From Oscillospiraceae bacterium (lineage in GTDB: Bacteria; Bacillota; Clostridia; Oscillospirales; Ruminococcaceae), in assembly GCA_018110855.1 (NCBI GenBank), contig JAGBFZ010000375.1, forward strand, positions 1-7,536: a stretch of 7,536 nucleotides of DNA. The letters run 5' to 3'. Positions 5,752 to 7,536 of the stretch are shown in pieces (position 1 is the first letter of the stretch; the number at the start of each line of letters is the position of its first letter). The translations under genes were made by a program, and so were the position numbers. The notes below the pieces were generated by a model that saw only the letters and a list, made by a program, of their open reading frames with translations, ran no database searches and was not told the DNA's origin.

Positions 5752-6357
5752 CTATATAAAAGACGGAGCGTGTCCTAAGATACCGTACACAGCCATCGCC
5801 ATTATTCCCGAAAAAATCATTACCGCAGGAAAACCTCTGAACGCCCTCGGAACGTCCTCGGAATAAAGCCTCGGATACACACCCGACAGCATATATGAAG
5901 CCGCCGTAAAGCCCGCTCCCGCCGTCAGTCCGAAAATAAGATATTCACCGAGAGCGGTGCAGCCCGATGCACTCAGAAATATTGTACCCATCACAGCGCT
6001 GTTAAACGCAGAGATATGCACATATTTTTTTATTTTTGAAAATTTTGTCCTTGCAAACAGAAAAATGCACAGCAGGGTCATAAGATATATCCCGCCCACA
6101 ATGAATGCATAAAGCGCCACAAGAAAATGTCTGTCACCCACACCGTCCGCAGAAAGCTGCGAGACGAAATACATTGCCGCAGAAGCCGCCAGCGTGAAAT
6201 ATGATACTCCGATACAAACTCCGGGAAGTGTCCTGTTGTTCTTCGCCGCAGCGATCATGGGAGTTATACCGAAGGCTCTTGCAAACACAAAATTTTCCGC
6301 AATTACCGAGGTGAGGACAGACAGGATAAGGTCAAAAGCAAAGCCTGTATCGTTCAT
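5752..6357 (-). CDS. RnfA-like membrane protein lacking the cluster cysteines
   Basis: This 201-residue hydrophobic protein has the RnfA/NqrE/RsxA layout with about six membrane segments. ENFVFARAFGITPM (21-34) aligns with the family's NNFVL...LG-C-PF segment. The C-terminal DVPRAFRGFPAVMIFSGIMAMAV (169-190 region) aligns closely with RnfA's DVP-FRG---LI-AGLMS-AF end. In canonical RnfA a cysteine in LG-CPF and one in VNC help hold a [2Fe-2S] cluster shared with RnfE. Here these positions are T32 and S120. The start ATG at 6357 overlaps the rnfE stop by one base (TGATG) and is preceded by AAGGAGGG. It ends in TAG, showing that amber works as a normal stop here. No rnfB follows. Family membership is strong, but normal Rnf electron transfer is doubtful, so I withhold the symbol. 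Confidence 0.85.
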   Translation of the reverse strand: MNDTGFAFDLILSVLTSVIAENFVFARAFGITPMIAAAKNNRTLPGVCIGVSYFTLAASAAMYFVSQLSADGVGDRHFLVALYAFIVGGIYLMTLLCIFLFARTKFSKIKKYVHISAFNSAVMGTIFLSASGCTALGEYLIFGLTAGAGFTAASYMLSGVYPRLYSEDVPRAFRGFPAVMIFSGIMAMAVYGILGHAPSFI

Positions 6358-6956
6358 CAGCCCTCGCCCTCCTTTTTAAAGAGTCTGATAAACGCGCCCA
6401 TAAGCCCTATCAGAATAAAACCGCCGCAGGGAGCGTTCAGGAGAGGAACAGTAAAGCTTATTCCGTAAAGAGTGCCGTCAATGCCGCCGGTGGAGAAAAG
6501 CTCTCTCACAAATCCTAAAAATATTATAGCCAGCGAAAAGCCGATAATGTGGGAAATAACATCAAGCACCATTCTGCCCTTTTCCATTCGGAAGAATCTC
6601 AGCTCCGCCCCTCGGGTAATAAACTCGCCCGAAACTATCATGGGGAGAAATACTCCAAGCTTTGACAGATCATACTCAAGCCTTTCATCGAAAAAAATAT
6701 AAAAGGGAATATACACCGCCGCCGCAATAAAGGTATATAATATTATACGAAGGGCATAGGGCAGCTTTTTCGGGAGAAATGAGCATATCATCAGTGACAT
6801 GAGTGTAACCGATGAAAACACCGCCGCATAAGCGGCAGCACCCTTAAAGGTGTTTGCGGCAATAACTGCGGGAGCTAAAGACATTCCTGCTGCGAAAACG
6901 GGATTGTGAGAAAATATTCCCTCAGAAAACGACCATTTTTTCTTAGTCTTTTCCAT
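6357..6956 (-). CDS. RnfE-like membrane protein lacking the cluster cysteines
   Basis: This 199-residue integral membrane protein belongs to the RnfE/NqrD/RsxE family. GIFSHNPVFAAGMSLAPA (13-30) corresponds to the family's GI--NPVFV--LGLCP segment, and LGVFLPMIVSGEFITRGAE (100-118) to LGIFIPLIVTNCI--GRAE. LGFVRELFSTGG (147-158) and NAPCGGFILIGLMGAFI (174-190) match the family's LG--RE--G-G and PPGAFI-LG regions. The two cysteines that bind the membrane [2Fe-2S] cluster are replaced by A28 and E111, and the only cysteines are C58 and C177. The start at 6956 lies 14 nt inside rnfD with a very good GGGAGG site 8 nt upstream. The usual rnfG between D and E is absent. A possible role is an altered ion or redox channel paired with the RnfA-like protein. 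Confidence 0.85.
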   Translation of the reverse strand: MEKTKKKWSFSEGIFSHNPVFAAGMSLAPAVIAANTFKGAAAYAAVFSSVTLMSLMICSFLPKKLPYALRIILYTFIAAAVYIPFYIFFDERLEYDLSKLGVFLPMIVSGEFITRGAELRFFRMEKGRMVLDVISHIIGFSLAIIFLGFVRELFSTGGIDGTLYGISFTVPLLNAPCGGFILIGLMGAFIRLFKKEGEG

Positions 6957-7536
6957 TTTCGCCGCCTCCCGTCATAGCAATAGTCTCATTGATATCCTCT
7001 TCGTATTTTCCGAAAATGCTTTTCGCCCTTTTTCTGCGGCGTGAAAGCTCTCCGAATCTGCCTGTGAGCCTTGCAAAGGGTGCGGCAAGCACAGCCGCAT
7101 ATACCACAGGATTTTCAAGGCGGGAGATCTCTCCGACTGCAATAAGCAGACCTGCGGATATCACCCCGAAAAAGATCCTTTCGGGAAACGTTTTGGGAAC
7201 GATATTTATATCCGAGGAGAGAATAGCCGAGCCAAAAAGGAGCATACCTCCCGCAAGAGCAGTCCTTACTCTGTAAACACCGCCCTCCGCCATGCTCCAT
7301 GCAAGGACGAGAGCCAGCTGAGTGAAGAAAACCGTTCCCGACACAGCCTTTTGTGATATGAGATACAGAGCGCATACCGCCATAAGCACCGTAAAGGTGC
7401 AGCCCATGGGACCTGTGAAATTACCGATAAGCAGCTCTATATCCGAATATGAAGCGGAAGTTGCCTGCGCCGATGAATAGGTAAATGAAGGATAAAGCCC
7501 CTCTGTGATAATATTTCCGAGAGGAAGCCTTGTCAT
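6943..7536 (-). CDS. RnfD-like membrane protein, C-terminal 197 residues (5' end outside the window)
   Basis: RnfD is the membrane core subunit of the Rnf ferredoxin:NAD oxidoreductase and carries covalent FMN on a threonine. The visible part is its C-terminal half. It starts with a possible FMN-attachment stretch SSAQATSASYS (T26 as counted from 7536). LLIGNFTGPMG (35-45) follows, matching the family's LFLGN--GS-GE segment. Further membrane helices lie at about 46-62, 67-85, 91-109, 120-137 and 142-157. GGMLLFGSAILSSD (96-109) and the ERIFFG start of the next helix correspond to RnfD's GG---GA-FM-TD and IIFG regions. The ATG at the window edge is probably internal, since RnfD is usually about 310 residues. 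The charged tail (160-197, RRRKRAKSIFGKYEED) looks longer than usual. The 14-nt overlap with rnfE leaves no room for rnfG. Confidence 0.82.
   Translation of the reverse strand: MTRLPLGNIITEGLYPSFTYSSAQATSASYSDIELLIGNFTGPMGCTFTVLMAVCALYLISQKAVSGTVFFTQLALVLAWSMAEGGVYRVRTALAGGMLLFGSAILSSDINIVPKTFPERIFFGVISAGLLIAVGEISRLENPVVYAAVLAAPFARLTGRFGELSRRRKRAKSIFGKYEEDINETIAMTGGGENGKD

Noticed and set aside
5188..5778. A 196-codon + strand frame opposite the DUF4015-like gene
   Set aside because: It is antisense to a gene with a clear membrane anchor, linker and domain motif, and itself has no recognisable family pattern.
1..7536. CRISPR array, tRNA/rRNA genes, transposase or prophage genes
   Set aside because: None were seen on either strand. 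The repeats present are 7-bp-period units without spacers, and every long frame with family-like sequence is assigned to a cellular gene.

Overview
The window looks like chromosomal DNA from an anaerobic Firmicute, most likely a Ruminococcus-like member of the Oscillospiraceae. The basis is the AGGAGG-type ribosome sites, an Rnf-type membrane module, a YlbF/YmcA-family protein next to mutS, and a small ECF sigma/zinc anti-sigma pair. The genus is an inference. Every gene I can support lies on the minus strand, so transcription runs from high to low coordinates.

Layout in transcription order. (1) 7536-3040 is a tight run: the 3' part of rnfD, then rnfE, rnfA, a membrane-anchored putative glycoside hydrolase (DUF4015-like), and miaB. 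Junctions are a 14-nt overlap, a 1-nt overlap and two 18-nt gaps, so this is probably one operon with its promoter outside the window. A hairpin at 2840-2884 probably ends it. (2) 2750-1012 is an ECF sigma gene coupled by an ATGA overlap to a membrane anti-sigma gene, behind a likely self-recognised ECF promoter (2783-2810). The anti-sigma frame is cut by an in-frame TAG at 1378-1380. The same frame then stays open for 121 more codons to 1012, and a strong terminator follows at 949-984. (3) 910-1 is a consensus housekeeping promoter, a YlbF/YmcA-family gene with a cysteine-rich tail, and the start of mutS.

The order miaB - ymcA/ylbF-type gene - mutS matches the Bacillus arrangement (ymcB-ymcA-cotE-mutS), so the sigma/anti-sigma pair appears to sit inside an old conserved neighbourhood.

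The most unusual content is the Rnf-like module. By motif alignment, RnfA and RnfE lack all four cysteines that hold the intramembrane [2Fe-2S] cluster in Rnf/Nqr complexes. rnfG is missing from its usual place between rnfD and rnfE, and rnfB does not follow rnfA. Next are the amber-interrupted anti-sigma gene and a set of 7-bp-period repeats in the intergenic spaces, one of which forms a 30-bp-arm inverted repeat.
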